Source: Scylla paramamosain
Taxonomy: Eukaryota > Arthropoda > Malacostraca > Decapoda > Portunidae
DNA: 64,000 bases
Assembly: GCF_035594125.1 (NCBI RefSeq)
Contig: NC_087185.1
Coordinates: 8,688,501-8,752,500, forward strand
Direction: 5' to 3'
Position 1 is the first letter of the stretch. Every line of letters starts with the position of its first letter. Below are positions 1 to 11,120 of the stretch, piece after piece. The notes beneath the pieces are model-generated. The model did no database searches and was not told where the DNA came from. It saw nothing but the letters and a program-made list of their open reading frames with translations. The position numbers and the translations under genes are program-made.

Positions 1-339
1 CGAACACACTCCAGCATTGATAACAAACACATGAACACACTCACTATCCTTTCAATGACTGTGGAAACAGGATCCCAGCTAAAAACTGAGGTAAATCTTT
101 GAAATTCCATCCCGACCTTATTATTCGTTCGCGACAAGGTAATATGGGCTTAAAAATGCTCTTAGCAGTGTAATCTAGACCATGAGACACTTTATACTTA
201 CATGCGGTTTATTGGGGGAAACTACAATTATACCGAAAAGTGAATGAAGGAAGTTGGAGAGCAAGAGTGTTTTGAAAATTTATTAAAGGATGGAAAGGGG
301 AAGAAGTACTCCATAGAGCAGAGGAACCAACAGTTTAAT

Positions 340-790
340 GTAGATTCCGAACCATCAGATGGTGTGAGGAGGCGAGTGGAACAGAGGGGATTGTTGGAGG
401 TGGTAAGTTTTGTAACAGTTGTAAAGAGCAAGAATACCTCTGTAAAAGCAGTTTGTAAAGCAGAGGGGTCATTTTCATTATAGTGACCTCATTTGAACCA
501 CAGTAGAATAGTTATAGTGTGAGATAGAAAGGAATGTGCTGGAACAGAATGGATTGTCAGAGAGCAGTGTCATAGCAGAGTCAACAGAATACCTCTGGAA
601 AGCAGAGGGGTCATTTGGTTATTGTGGCCTTATCTGAACCATGGTCTAAAACATAGTCGGAGTGGGAAGGAGAGGGAAACAGAGGGATTGAAGGAGTGAA
701 AGTTTGACAGCAAGGCAAGTGGAAGGAGGCCTTTGTAAAGCAAAGGGGTCACTGAGTTATCGTGGCCTCATTTGAACCACGGGGAAAGTT
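340..790. repeat. Diverged tandem repeat, about 137-bp period, three copies
   Basis: Three similar blocks occur near 455-505, 592-645 and 734-782. Each contains an AAAGCAGAGGGGTCA-like core followed by a GTGRCCTCATTTGAACCA-like stretch. Weaker similarity (GGAACAGAGGGATTG-like) extends upstream of each block. Copies differ by substitutions and small gaps. The ORF on + at 244-483 falls partly in the first copy and shows no recognisable domain, so it is not called as a gene. The rest of 1-1100 shows nothing I can identify. Confidence 0.6.
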
Positions 791-1104
791 TTAGGTTGCA
801 GAAAAAAAAAAGACAGTGTGACACCTGTCGGGTGGGGTAGCAGCCTTACCTGGAGCTTTTGAGGGAGGCAGCAGTCAATCAGATCCCAGCTCCAGTCTCA
901 CCACTGCAGTTGTGTACTTCCCTTTTGAGGGTGCTGCACACAACAGTATTGTCCCCCGTAGTAGTGATCCCTGGTACTTAATTCCTGATGTTGGCCACAT
1001 ACTAACGGGGCCCCAGCTGTTCACAGCCTGTCACAGGTTGAAAGTAGGAGTAGTGACTGTTAACTCAGGGTTATCTATGTCCTGTCTGTATCTGTGTGTG
1101 TACT

Positions 1105-1773
1105 CTACCTAGGGGGCTTGTACCTGCTTGTGTGTTTCAGTAGTGTCACGTAATCATTGGTTATGTATCTCACCAGTTTCACTGCGGATGTCCGCCTGTC
1201 ACTGCTATCTGTGTAGCCGTGCCTTGCTGCCAGCATCCTGGTCAGAGCCATTGCTTCACAGTCCAGCAGGTAGTGGACAAGGGGCTCCTCTGAAGAGACC
1301 CTGCAGTGCCTACAAGGTTCTCCATTGTAGTCCTCACCAAGTGATCTGACTGTGGCAAAACCTAAGCATGAACAGTGAATACATACTCTGTCATTCCTTG
1401 TGACAGAGCTTGTTAGCAACAGTGGTTCGCCATTTGTTTCCTGCCACTTGAGCGTGCCAGAATGTGCCTCATTGTCTCTCCATAACTCTCTTGTCTTCTG
1501 TGTAGTTGCTGACCCAGCCAGTCTTTCAATCTATTGGAAACTAAAAAGGACATTAATTGTTGGTTGGCCCTTTGTCAGTGCCGTATTGGCTTCACTGTCT
1601 GCTGGTTCATTCTGGGTATCCATGCCAGTGTCACCTTTTTGCCATTGTCTTTCAAGCGGGACAGTAGGAGTCTGGTCATGGTAATAAGTTTGATGTTATT
1701 CATCGGCGGGGGGGTATGCCTCAAGGCTTGCAGTGCTGTCAAAGAATCAGTATAGATGTGTGATGATGTTTGC
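1105..1773 (-). mobile_element. LINE family I, 3' fragment: second half of RNase H plus terminal zinc motif
   Basis: Read on the minus strand, the first segment gives QTSSHIYTDSLTALQALRH, the core of a retrotransposon RNase H domain with its catalytic TDS aspartate. It is followed by VTLAWIPRMNQQ, a decayed form of the WxPSHxGxxGNE motif. Nearer the 3' end is CRHC...EEPLVHYLLDC, the Cys/His tail motif common in RNase H-bearing LINEs (I/Jockey types). Several in-frame stops make it a pseudogene. The 5' half of the domain is missing here and a matching half lies at 25971-29075 on the same strand, so the two are probably one split copy. Confidence 0.7.
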
Positions 1774-2002
1774 TGTCACCACTGTTTCTGATGATTTCTG
1801 TCCACCCTTTGTTTGCATTTGGACATATCAATAAAGAGAGTAGTAAGATGTGAGTAATTTACAGATAATACATGACATCAGAGAGAGAGAGTAAGGAATG
1901 ATAACCTTAATGATGATATAGACATGATAATATAATATACATGTACAAGACATATAAGTAAGAGAAATATACTCATACATACAGAATATTGAAACTGGAT
2001 GA

Positions 2003-3022
2003 TTAAACCTTAGAGTGTGAACAAAGTTTCACTCTGTAAGGAAAAGGTGTGTGTGTGGTTAAGCTTGAGTTGCTTGGAGGGTCTGTTGAATCAGAATGAA
2101 ATGGTGCCTGATGTGCACACTCATCATCAAACCCTTTGTTCACACGCTTCAAATTATCAGCATGGATGATCTGTTCTACTAAGGTTTTGAGATCTAGAAT
2201 TTTTACTTTGTGCCCATGGAGAGATATGATTACATGGTTTGGTCCAAAGAACAATGGATCTAATTTAGAGTTGCAGTTGTGAATTCTGGCAAAAACTATA
2301 TTGCCAGCTTCAGTGGAAGAATCTGTTGCTCCATGATGTTGTTTCCGCAGCATCTTAGCTTGCAATACATTTAAGCGATCATGAATAAACTTGTGAGTGT
2401 ACTGAAAACTGTGGAGACGACATTTGATGTAATCACCCATGTTGTAGAGAGGACACAACGTGCAGCGGAGAAATTCATATGGAAGACGCTTGTCAGTACC
2501 AAACAGCATGAAATGTGAAGACTCGTTGATGGAGTGGATTGCTGAGTAAGTGAAAGTTTAAGCAAATCAACAGAGACTGAGTCCCAAGGAGCAGAAGCGA
2601 TGGAGTATGGAAGTGATGGACTGTTGTTAGCGAGTGAGGGACGATGCGAAATGCACTGAGAACAGAGTGCACAATGCTGAAAGGTATCCTTCCTCATAGT
2701 CAGCCAGAAATATGATAGTTTTGCTTGTACAAGGCATCTGTCCCAACCTGGATATCCTGCATGGGGTGAATTGTGAATGTGGTGAAGTATGGTACTCGCT
2801 AATGACTGAGGTATCACGAGCTAAGATGAACACTCACTAGAATTGTCAGTAGAGACATCATTCAACTTATACAAGAGACCATCTTGCATGAAAAATGTAT
2901 CAGCAGTCAGTTGCAACTTAGGAAGATTTGTCTCATCACCAGATTCAAGGTAATAAGCAACACTAGAACAGAATGCATCTGAATGTTGACGTTTCTTTAT
3001 TTCATCCATGGTTGGCATTTTC
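2003..3022 (-). pseudogene. Gypsy-1 integrase (zinc-binding and C-terminal parts)
   Basis: Minus-strand frames show three parts. 2821-3022 reads DEIKKRQHSD...YYLESGDETNLPKL...DGLLYKL, the usual lead-in to integrase. 2371-2817 contains an HHCC-type zinc-binding domain (HHIHNSPHAGYPGWDRCL...CALCSQC). 2003-2509 carries the DPLFFGPNHVI-type C-terminal region. The DDE core between them is broken by frameshifts and I could not place all three catalytic residues. LINE-J copy A enters directly upstream, at about 3023. Confidence 0.65.
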
Positions 3023-3127
3023 TTTTTTTTTTTTTTATGTAGGAAGGACACTGGCCAAGGGCAACAAAAATCTAATAAAAAAAATGCCCACTGAAATGCC
3101 AGTCCCATAAAAGGGTCAAAGCAGTGG

Positions 3128-4732
3128 TCAAAAATTGATGAATAAGTGTCTTGAAACCTCCCTCTTGAAGGAATTCAAGTCATGGGAAGGTGGAAATACA
3201 GAAGCAGGCAGGGAGTTCCAGAGTTTACCAGAGAAAGGGATGAATGATTGAGAATACTGGTTAACTCTTGCGTTAGAGAGGTGGACAGAATAGGGGTGAG
3301 AGAAAGAAGAAAGTCTTGTGCAGCGAGGCCGCGGAAGGAGAGGAGGCATGCAGTTAGCAAGATCAGAAGAGCAGTTAGCATGAAAATAGCGGTAGAAGAC
3401 AGCTAGATATGCAACATTGTGCCGGTGAAGGAGAGGCTGAAGACAGTCAGTTAGAGGAGAGGAGTTGATGAGATGAAAAGCTTTTGATTCCACCCTGTCT
3501 AGAAGAGCAGTATGAGTGGAACTCCCCCAGACATGTGAAGCATACTCCATACATGGACGGATAAGGCCCTTGTACAGAATTAGCAGCTGGGGGTGTGAGA
3601 AAAACTGGCGGAGATGTCTCAGAACACCTAACTTCATAGAAGCTGTTTTAGCTAGAGATGAGATGTGAAGTTTCCAGTTCAGATTATAAGTAAAGGACAG
3701 ACCAAGGATGTTCAGTGTAGAAGAGGGGGACAGTTGAATGTCATTGAAGAAGAGGGGATAGTTGTCTGGAAGGTTGTGTCGAGTTGATAGATGGAGGAAT
3801 TGAGTTTTTGAGGCATTGAACAATACCAAGTTTGCTCTGCCCCAATCAGAAATTTTAGAAAGATCAGAAGTCAAGCGTTCTGTGGCTTCCCTGCGTGATA
3901 TGTTTACCTCCTGAACGGTTGGATGTCTATGAAAAGACGTGGAAAAGTGCAGGGTGGTATCATCAGCGTAGGAGTGGATAGGACAAGAAGTTTGGTTTAG
4001 AAGATCATTAATGAATAATAAGAAGAGAGTGGGTGACAGGACAGAACCCTGAGGAACACCATTGTTAATAGATTTAGAAGAACAGTGACCGTCTACCACA
4101 GCAGCAATAGAACGGTCAGAAAGGAAACTTGAGATGAAGTTACAGAGAGAAGGATAGAAACTGTAGGAGAGTAGTTTGGAAATCAAAGCTTTGTGCCAGA
4201 CTCTATCAAAAGCTTTTGATATGTCCAAGGCAACAGCAAAAGTTTCACCAAAATCTCTAAAAGAGGATGACCAAGACTCAGTAAGGAAAGCCAGAAGATC
4301 ACCAGTAGAGTGGCCTTGACGGAACCCATACTGGCGATCAGATAGAAGGTTGTGAAGTGATAGATGTTTAAGAATCTTCCTGTTGAAGATAGATTCAAAA
4401 ACTTTAGATAGGCAGGAAATTAAAGCAATAGGACGGTAGTTTGAGGGATTAGAACGGTCACCCTTTTTAGGAACAGGTTGAATGTAGGCAAACTTCCAGC
4501 AAGAAGGAAAGGTAGATGTTGACAGACAGAGCTGAAAGAGTTTGGCTAGGCAAGGTGCAAGCACAGAGGCACAGTTTCGGAGAACAATAGGAGGGACCCC
4601 ATCAGGTCCATAAGCCTTCCGAGGGTTTAGGCCAGTGAGGGGATGGAAAACATCATTGTGAAGAATTTCAATACGTGGCATGAAGTAGTCAGAGGGTGGA
4701 GGAGAGGGAGGAACAAGCCCAGAATCGTCCAA
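3128..4732 (-). CDS. Reverse transcriptase ORF of LINE-J copy A
   Basis: A 534-codon open frame. Reverse transcriptase motifs appear in order: [68 protein letters not shown] (catalytic Asp), [15 protein letters not shown] and [12 protein letters not shown] (YADD catalytic pair). A LINE-type thumb ([16 protein letters not shown]) and a conserved tail ([20 protein letters not shown]) follow. It is the longest uninterrupted transposon ORF in the window. The annotated start is only the first Met; the natural frame would continue into the endonuclease upstream, which is disrupted. The family resembles Jockey/CR1-type LINEs; exact clade not resolved. Confidence 0.8.
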   Translation of the reverse strand: MDDSGLVPPSPPPSDYFMPRIEILHNDVFHPLTGLNPRKAYGPDGVPPIVLRNCASVLAPCLAKLFQLCLSTSTFPSCWKFAYIQPVPKKGDRSNPSNYRPIALISCLSKVFESIFNRKILKHLSLHNLLSDRQYGFRQGHSTGDLLAFLTESWSSSFRDFGETFAVALDISKAFDRVWHKALISKLLSYSFYPSLCNFISSFLSDRSIAAVVDGHCSSKSINNGVPQGSVLSPTLFLLFINDLLNQTSCPIHSYADDTTLHFSTSFHRHPTVQEVNISRREATERLTSDLSKISDWGRANLVLFNASKTQFLHLSTRHNLPDNYPLFFNDIQLSPSSTLNILGLSFTYNLNWKLHISSLAKTASMKLGVLRHLRQFFSHPQLLILYKGLIRPCMEYASHVWGSSTHTALLDRVESKAFHLINSSPLTDCLQPLLHRHNVAYLAVFYRYFHANCSSDLANCMPPLLPRPRCTRLSSFSHPYSVHLSNARVNQYSQSFIPFSGKLWNSLPASVFPPSHDLNSFKREVSRHLFINF

Positions 4733-4916
4733 GGTAGAGTTTTTAGCAAAGGTTTGAGCAAAAAGTTCAGCTTTAGAAATAGATGTGATAGCAGTGGTGC
4801 CATCTGGCTGAAATAGAGGAGGGAAAGAAGAAGAAGCAAAGTTATTGGAGATATTTTTGGCTAGATGCCAGAAATCATGAGGGGAGTTAGATCTTGAAAG
4901 GTTTTGACATTTTCTG

Positions 4917-5910
4917 TTAATGAAGGAGTTTTTGGCTAGTTGGAGAACAGACTTGGCATGGTTCTGGGCAGAAATATAAAGTGCATGAGATTCTGGTGAT
5001 GGAAGGCTTGATTAAGTACCTTTTGTGGGCCACCTCTCTATCATGTATAGCACGAGAACAAGCTGTGTTAAACCAAGGTTTAGAAGGTTTAGGACGAGAA
5101 AAAGAGTGAGGAATGTATGCCTCCATGCCAGACACTATCACCTCTGTTATGCGCTCAGCACACAAAGACGGGTCTCTGACATGGAAGCAGTAGTCATTCC
5201 AAGGAAAATCAGCAAAATACCTCCTCAGGTATTTTCGAGTACGAAAGGGTACTCGAATACGAGTAGGGTGTTGCACCAATTGCTCTAGGTCATGGAGGAT
5301 AGCAAAGTTGTAGGCTAGTTCACCAGGATGGTCAGTGAAGGGAGAGGAAAGCCAAAGCTGGTGGTGAACATTGAAGTCTCCAAGAATGGAGATCTCTGCA
5401 AAAGGGAAGAGGGTCAGAATGTGTTCCACTTTGGAAGTTAAGTAGTCAAAGAATTTCTTATTATCAGAGGAGTTAGGTGAGAGGTATACAGCACAGATAA
5501 ATTTAGTATGAGAGTGACTCTAGTCATAGCCAGATAGTGGAAAACTCGGAAGATTCAAGAGCGTGGGCACGAGAGCAGGTTAAGTCATTGTGCACATAGA
5601 CGCAGCATCCAGCTTTGGATCAAAAATGAGGATAGAGAAAGTAGGAGGGAACAGAAAAGGGGCTACTGTCAGTTGCCTCAGACACCTGAGTTTCAGTGAG
5701 GAAAAGAAGATGAGGTTTAGAAGAGGAGAGGTGGTGTTTTACAGATTGAAAATTAGATCTTAGACTGCAAATGTTGCAGAAGTTAATGAAGAAAAAGTTG
5801 AGGGGGGTGTCAAGACACTTAGGGTCATTGACAGAAAGGCAGTCCGACCTGGGGACATTTATGGTCCCCTCCCCAGATGGGGACTCCGAGGATGGTGTAG
5901 GAGTTGCCAT
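4917..5910 (-). pseudogene. Endonuclease remnants of LINE-J copy A
   Basis: The 5' piece (5620-5910) starts with MATPTPSSESPSGEG and contains FFINFCNICSLRSNF...LLFLTETQV, matching the N-terminus of AP-type LINE endonucleases (Asn and Glu metal-site motifs). The 3' piece (4917-5429) has [14 protein letters not shown] (GDFN motif). It then jumps at about 5243 from HPTRIRVP directly to YLRRYFADFPW. Copy F retains about 80 extra residues between these points, including the GSSDHNLI motif. A frameshifted stretch at 5429-5620 separates the two pieces. Confidence 0.7.
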
Positions 5911-6121
5911 GATGATTTTAAAATTTTTGAATGAAGGGTGTGTGTGTTATTAGGTGCTTGTAGTTTTGTGTGGAGGAAGAGAGTTGTCTTTATAGGGCAG
6001 GCTGTGACTGCCCGCTTGTGTTGTGAGACACAAAGGGAAACGTTCAGTGAGGTCACAGCTGGGTTTAATGATAAGTTCACAGCACCCCCTGAACAGTGCT
6101 TTAGACCTCACTGGGAGTAAT

Positions 6122-7155
6122 TATCGTTTCGGCAGGTGTCTACTGCCTCCTCCTGCATGGCAGGATTCTCTGTGATGGTGGAGATAGTGGCAACATTGCA
6201 TGATAGTGTGTCTGCCACTGAGTTTGCCTTACCAGGAATATTTGAAAATGTAGGATTAAATTCTTCAGTCTTAAGATGCTAGTTAGCAAATTGACCTGTG
6301 AAGTTGTTGTCTTTGAAGATCTCAGTGATAGCATAATGATCAGTGTGGACATGAATTTTATAGCCTAAGATGAGTTCACAAAAATGGTGTAATGCCCAGA
6401 TCATGGTGAGACTTTCACACTTTTTGACATCATAATTTTTCTCTGCCTTGTTGAGAAGTCTGCTAGCACATGCTAATACATGATGTTTATGAACAGCACC
6501 GATTCCAAAGTCAGAAGCGTCAGTGTATAAGATGAAATATTTCTCAAAATTTGGAAAAGCAAGGACTGGTGCTCAACACAAGGCAGTTTTGAGAAGATCA
6601 AAGGCATTTTGTTCTTTTCAGACCAGATTAATGCAACATTTTTCTTGAGAAAATGAGTGAGAGGTTGAGTGATAAGACTGAAATTTTTGATTAACTGGCA
6701 ATAAAATCCAGCAAGACCGATGAATTGTCTGATCTGATCGATATTAGTAGGAACGGAAATTTTTCACAGCATTTACCTTGTCATTTAAAGTGTGATTACC
6801 ATCTCTGTCAACTTTGTGACCAAGGATTTTGACTTGCTGTTGTAGAAATGAGCATTTGCTGAGTTTGATTTTTAATCCAGCAGCTTGAAAGTGTGACCAA
6901 GGTGATCACCTAACTTCAGTATTGGATAGTGATTAGGAATGGTAGATGCGTTTAGTTTCTTGAAGCCAACAACAACACACCAATCGCCTTGTTTCTTTGG
7001 TACAAGTAACAAGGGAGCATTATGAGCTGAACAGGCAGGTTCCACTACATCCTAAAATAACATACCTTGCACAGTGTCATCAAGCAGAACATGATGGCTG
7101 TGTGGCACCCTGTAGTTGGTGTGTAAGATGTTCTGGACCCAGGCCTCAGATGGAT
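6122..7155 (-). pseudogene. Gypsy-1 reverse transcriptase and RNase H remnants
   Basis: The minus strand gives HNAPLLLVPKKQGDWCVVVGFKKLN (RT N-terminal region) near 7020, then FILYTDASDFGIGAV (RNase H, catalytic Asp) near 6530, CESLTMIWALHHF near 6390, IHVHTDHYAITEIF near 6340 and KANSVADTLSC near 6220. These are hallmark Ty3/Gypsy pol segments in the right order. Frames shift repeatedly, and the RT palm with YxDD is not visible, so it is heavily decayed or deleted. Confidence 0.7.
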
Positions 7156-10100
7156 AGGTTGTAATAATAATAATAAATGTTTTTTTATTAAAGCAGTTTA
7201 CAAACTGAAAATGTACAGAGGGGTGGGGAAATACTTAACATTAACCCTAAAGCTAAGTCTAATCTAGAAACGAAATACTATTTATTGATGGCTCGCACCA
7301 TGGTGGGAATCACGCTGAGTCTGTACCAGTCCATGCACGGCACCTTTAGGGGCATTATCTGGTTGTGGTATCTTGTAGCACGGACTGGGCGAGGCATGTC
7401 AGGCAGCAGCATGTGTATGAGGCGTGGATGATGTAGAAGTCCCCTTCCAAACTTCTCCAGAGCCTCTCGGTGCCTGGCGGATAGTCTGGACAAACTCAGG
7501 GTGGTCAGGGCTTCATCATAGATGGTGTAGGCAGAGCCAAGGATGACCCTGCATGCCCTTTTCTGCACACTCTCCAGCTGGAGCTGCTGAGTGTGTGTGA
7601 GGGAGGAGGACCATGCTGGGGAGACATACATGAGTTTGGGGAGGATGAAGGTGAGGTACACCTCCCTTAACTTGTCTGTTGGCATCCCCAGTGACCTAAG
7701 TCTGCACAGCATATACAGCTTGTAGGTAGCAGATTTACAGTGCTGGTGATATGCTGCTTCCAGGTCAGCTGGTTGTCCACCATGACTCTGAGAAGCTTGA
7801 CACATCAGACTACCTGGAGGGGGTAAGGGCCCACTGTGAGCTGGGGAGGGGGCACTGGTACAGAGGAGTTACAGAAATGCATCACCACAGTTTTGCTGTG
7901 GTGATTACTTGTAGTAGTGAGTAGTCTGGGTTCCTGTTGGAGACTGGGATGCCCATGGTGCAGTCATCCACATACTTCCAGCAATGGGGGGTGTCAGTGA
8001 GGGCATCACTGATCAGGAAGAGAAAGCATGGTGGACTCCATCTCGGTCCCCTGGGGGACCCCACATGGAAATTAGAGACAGAGCCCTGATAGCGAACGGC
8101 CTGACGCCTCCCTGTGAGGAAATTGGCTAGCCACGCTACCAGGTTAGGAGGGAGGCCCAGACTTATTGCCTTGCTGATGACAACAGTGTGATCAACAAGA
8201 TCAAAGGCTTTTTGAAGTCCACAAAAGCAACAGCTAGAGAGGTGTTTTACTTGTCCAGGTGACTGTGAATGAATTCAAGGAAGCTGGCCAGGTAATGGGA
8301 GGTAGAGGTGGCTTTTAATGTTTCCAAACTGTTTGATGTCCACGGTATTACAAATTTTGGTGTAGGCCCAGTCATACACAAAATCTTCACAAATAAGGTT
8401 AGGGATGGGGGTCATAGAGATTGGCCTGAGGTCATTGAGTGACTGTGGACTGGATTTTTTAGGGATGGGGGTGACGTAAGATGTCTTCTGGTCCGCAGGG
8501 CAAGAGTGTTGGGAGAGAGAGGCATTTATTATGGAGCATAGCAGTGTTGCTAGCTTTGCAGCAAACTCCTTGTAAATTTTTATGGGAAGGTCAGTGGGTG
8601 TGGTGGATCTTGGTTTAAATTTAAGTATTCTCTTAAAAACATCCATCGCCTGGACAGTGGGGGGAGGGGAGAGAGAGGGAAGATAGGCAGGAAGCAGAGT
8701 GGTGTGGAGGGACGGAAAGGTCTGACAGATAGCGGCAAAGTGATTGTTAATCTCCTGAGCCACGAGATTAACAGGAAGGTGTGAGGTGCAAGGAAGAGAT
8801 GAAGTGGGCTTTTGTAGGCCACACAAAGCTTTGATCCTAGCATACCTCTGTCTGTTGTTGGCCAGCTTGAGATGATGTATCTTGTCCAGGTAATAGCTTG
8901 CCTTGGCAGCCTTAATCTCCCTGATCACTCTGTTTCATAGTTTCCTATATAGGACCGGGCAGGAGTGGAACGCCCAGGTCCTCTGATGCTTGAGTCTTTT
9001 AATGTGGGGTGTCATCTAGGGGCCATCAGACGGGTACACTGTGACGCTTTTGGCTGGGAAGTAGCTGTGGAAGGCTTCTGTGGTGGTGGTGATATAATTA
9101 TGCCATTTTGAGTGGATGTCCTCCATATCCAGCACCTCGGTCCACGGGTGTTTTGTCACCCCCTGCCCAAACTCCCTCATGGTTGAGTCAGGCATGGGGC
9201 AGTGGGTCCTGGTGACAGCTGACCAGGGGGTCGAAGTGGTGGGTGTGGATGTCCACAGTATGGAGAGGTGGGTGCTCCGTCCCATGGTAGGCAGCGGCTT
9301 GGGGGGCGAGTACTGCTGGCTCAGGTCTGTCAATATAAGGTCGAGGGTGGCTTGCTGGTGGGTGGGGAAGTCCACGATCTGGGTGAGGTGTAACTGGTCT
9401 AGGATATCGCTGATATCTCATCTGTTAAAATCCCCACAGATGACCAGCTTGGTGGTAGGATACCTCACCCTCAGGGCATCAGTAGTGCCAATGATGTGAA
9501 TGTTGAGTAACTGTGCTGTGGTGGCTCGTGAGGGGTGGTACACAACACACACGATAATGGAGGCTGTGTTGCTGGGATGGCAAGTGGGTGTAACTCTCAC
9601 CCACAGGGCCTCTACTCTGGCAGGGGCTGAAGGCAGAGCAGCAGAAAACAGCCACTTCCCCCCCCCACCTTGCTTTCGTCCTGTCCTGAGGTGATGGTGG
9701 AGCTGGTAGTCCTGCATCATGCACACCTCTGGAACAATCTGCCACGCCTCAATAACCACTGCAATGTCCGCACAAGTAGAACTCACTGTCACAATCAACT
9801 CGTCCATCTTGTTGGCCAGAGACGTCGCATTAAATAAGAGGAGGGAGGGAAGACTATACCACACATGAGGCACTTCAAAGTGTTTGTATTTCCTCTTCTC
9901 CACCTTGTGGTTTTCTCTGGCACTGGAGGTCACTACCTTGATGGGACACACCACACTTTTACCTCCTCTCGATCCGCGGTTCCAAAATAGTTTCAAGATC
10001 TTAAGGCACTGTATCACATTGGGCGGCAGGTAACTGGATCCTCACCTACAGTGCAGGAGGTAGTTGCGTTCATATGTTTGCACTGCAGCACACATTATTC

Positions 10101-10310
10101 TTTATGTATCAACACGCACTCGCTAAATGTGTTCACAAGTACAACAATCCCACCAAGGTGAGCCTAAAACTAAAAACTAAAAGCTGAAAACTGAAAAAAA
10201 CTGGGGTCACTATTAATAAGGGGCTGGGGAGGCCAACATGCTGGCTGAGGCAGCTGTAGAGCGCCTAAGGTCACACATCCTTCCCGTGTGAGGTCAAGAC
10301 AGAGTGTGTG
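7156..10310 (-). mobile_element. LINE-2: second non-LTR retrotransposon family, inserted in Gypsy-1
   Basis: Minus orientation. The 3' end is an (ATT)n-type tail near 7159-7180 rather than poly(A). Endonuclease fragments lie at 9016-10017 (LLFNATSLANKMDELIVTVS...IVCVVYHPSRA...VICGDFNR). RT fragments lie at 8275-8928 (FKPRSTTPTDLPIKIYKEF, YVTPIPKKSSPQSLNDLRPISMT) and 7882-8064 (CWKYVDDCTMGI, the YVDD catalytic pair). The thumb/C-terminal region is at 7278-7805 (KLMYVSPAWSSSLT, VQKRACRVILG). Stops and frameshifts break it into at least five frames. 10021-10310 is probably its 5' untranslated part. Gypsy-1 pol/protease sequence flanks both sides. Confidence 0.75.
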
Positions 10311-10314
10311 ATGT

Positions 10315-11118
10315 CTAACATTCCTGAAAAAAATTTAGGAGTGTGAGCAGTTCTTGTTGAGATTCTGGGAAATCAAGTACAGATATGTGATCATCCGTGA
10401 TAGGCAGGAGAGAAGACATGTTATAGCTGTCAGATGCAGATACATTATTGATACAGGAAGAAGGTAAATCATCCAAGATTGCAACTTTTTCAGAGTAAGG
10501 CAAGGCTTCTCCAAGTAGCACACCTGCTTTGAGCTTGACAGGTGTAGATTTTGCAGAATCCATTGTCATCGATTGTGGTAAGAACAGATTCTAACTCAAC
10601 ACCTTTGCATGGAGATTGTTGTGCATAATAGAGGATATCAGTGCCTGATACAGCAAACTTAACCTTAACATTTACAACATATAAAGCACATTCAGATAGT
10701 TTTACTGAATCTACTAGCAAAATGTGTTTACAAGGAGTTACACCGTGGTCTGACTGGGAAGATGATTAAGAATGAGGCTGTGAGACAGGCAAACTGGATG
10801 ATGTAACACAAGAATCCCATGTAGTGAACATCTGATTGCTAGCAGAGGGAAGAGTTGCAACAGATGTTACTACACCAGCAAGAGAGGAAGTATCAGACGG
10901 AAGAACAGTAGGAATATAAGTATCCTCTAGAGCAATTTCATTGATGGTAGGGAAAAGGCTTATGTCATACTTGCACATGGTGTTGAAGCCTATGAGAAGA
11001 TCAGCATTGAAAGATACATTTGATACAATGTAGAAATAATCACATATGTTTGATTCCTGATGTGATAAAGACAGTGATAAGAGTACTTTCCTGTGAGGTA
11101 AGATAATTTCCCCAGATA
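10315..11118 (-). pseudogene. Gypsy-1 protease C-terminal part and pro-pol spacer
   Basis: The minus strand at about 10766-11118 reads SGEIILPHRKVLL...VSFNADLLIGFNTMCKYDIS, resembling the flap and C-terminal half of an LTR-element aspartic protease. 10315-10720 reads VKLKAGVLLGEALPYSEK, similar to the segment that usually precedes RT in Gypsy elements. The protease frame reconnects with 12232-12480 when the mariner-like element between them is ignored: ...LDNDRSS continues into ISGEIILP with no frame change. Confidence 0.6.
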
Positions 11119-11120
11119 TA

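Larger units (their letters stand above)
3023..6121 (-). mobile_element. LINE family J, copy A (near full length, inserted in Gypsy-1)
   Basis: A non-LTR retrotransposon in minus orientation. The 3' end is a poly(T) run at 3023-3036 (poly(A) of the element) and the 5' region extends to about 6121. Gypsy-1 pol sequence flanks both sides (RNase H end ...SVADTLSC on the right, integrase lead-in on the left). It encodes an AP-type endonuclease N-terminus (5620-5910), an endonuclease segment (4917-5429) and an uninterrupted reverse transcriptase (3128-4732). About 250 bp of the endonuclease, including the stretch that carries the catalytic SDH in copy F, is deleted near 5243. Other copies are at 40334-41760, 43889-45262, 50637-51353, 54597-54728 and 57800-60763. 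Confidence 0.8.

Noticed and set aside
912..1112. Short ORF on + before the LINE fragment
   Set aside because: No domain and no start context; continuation of non-coding DNA.
1774..2000. Full 3' LTR of Gypsy-1
   Set aside because: Only about the first 50 bp match 17524 onward. Because part of it could also be read as LINE RNase H sequence (VDRNHQKQW-stop-QQTSSH), I kept it as a candidate and not as a defined LTR.
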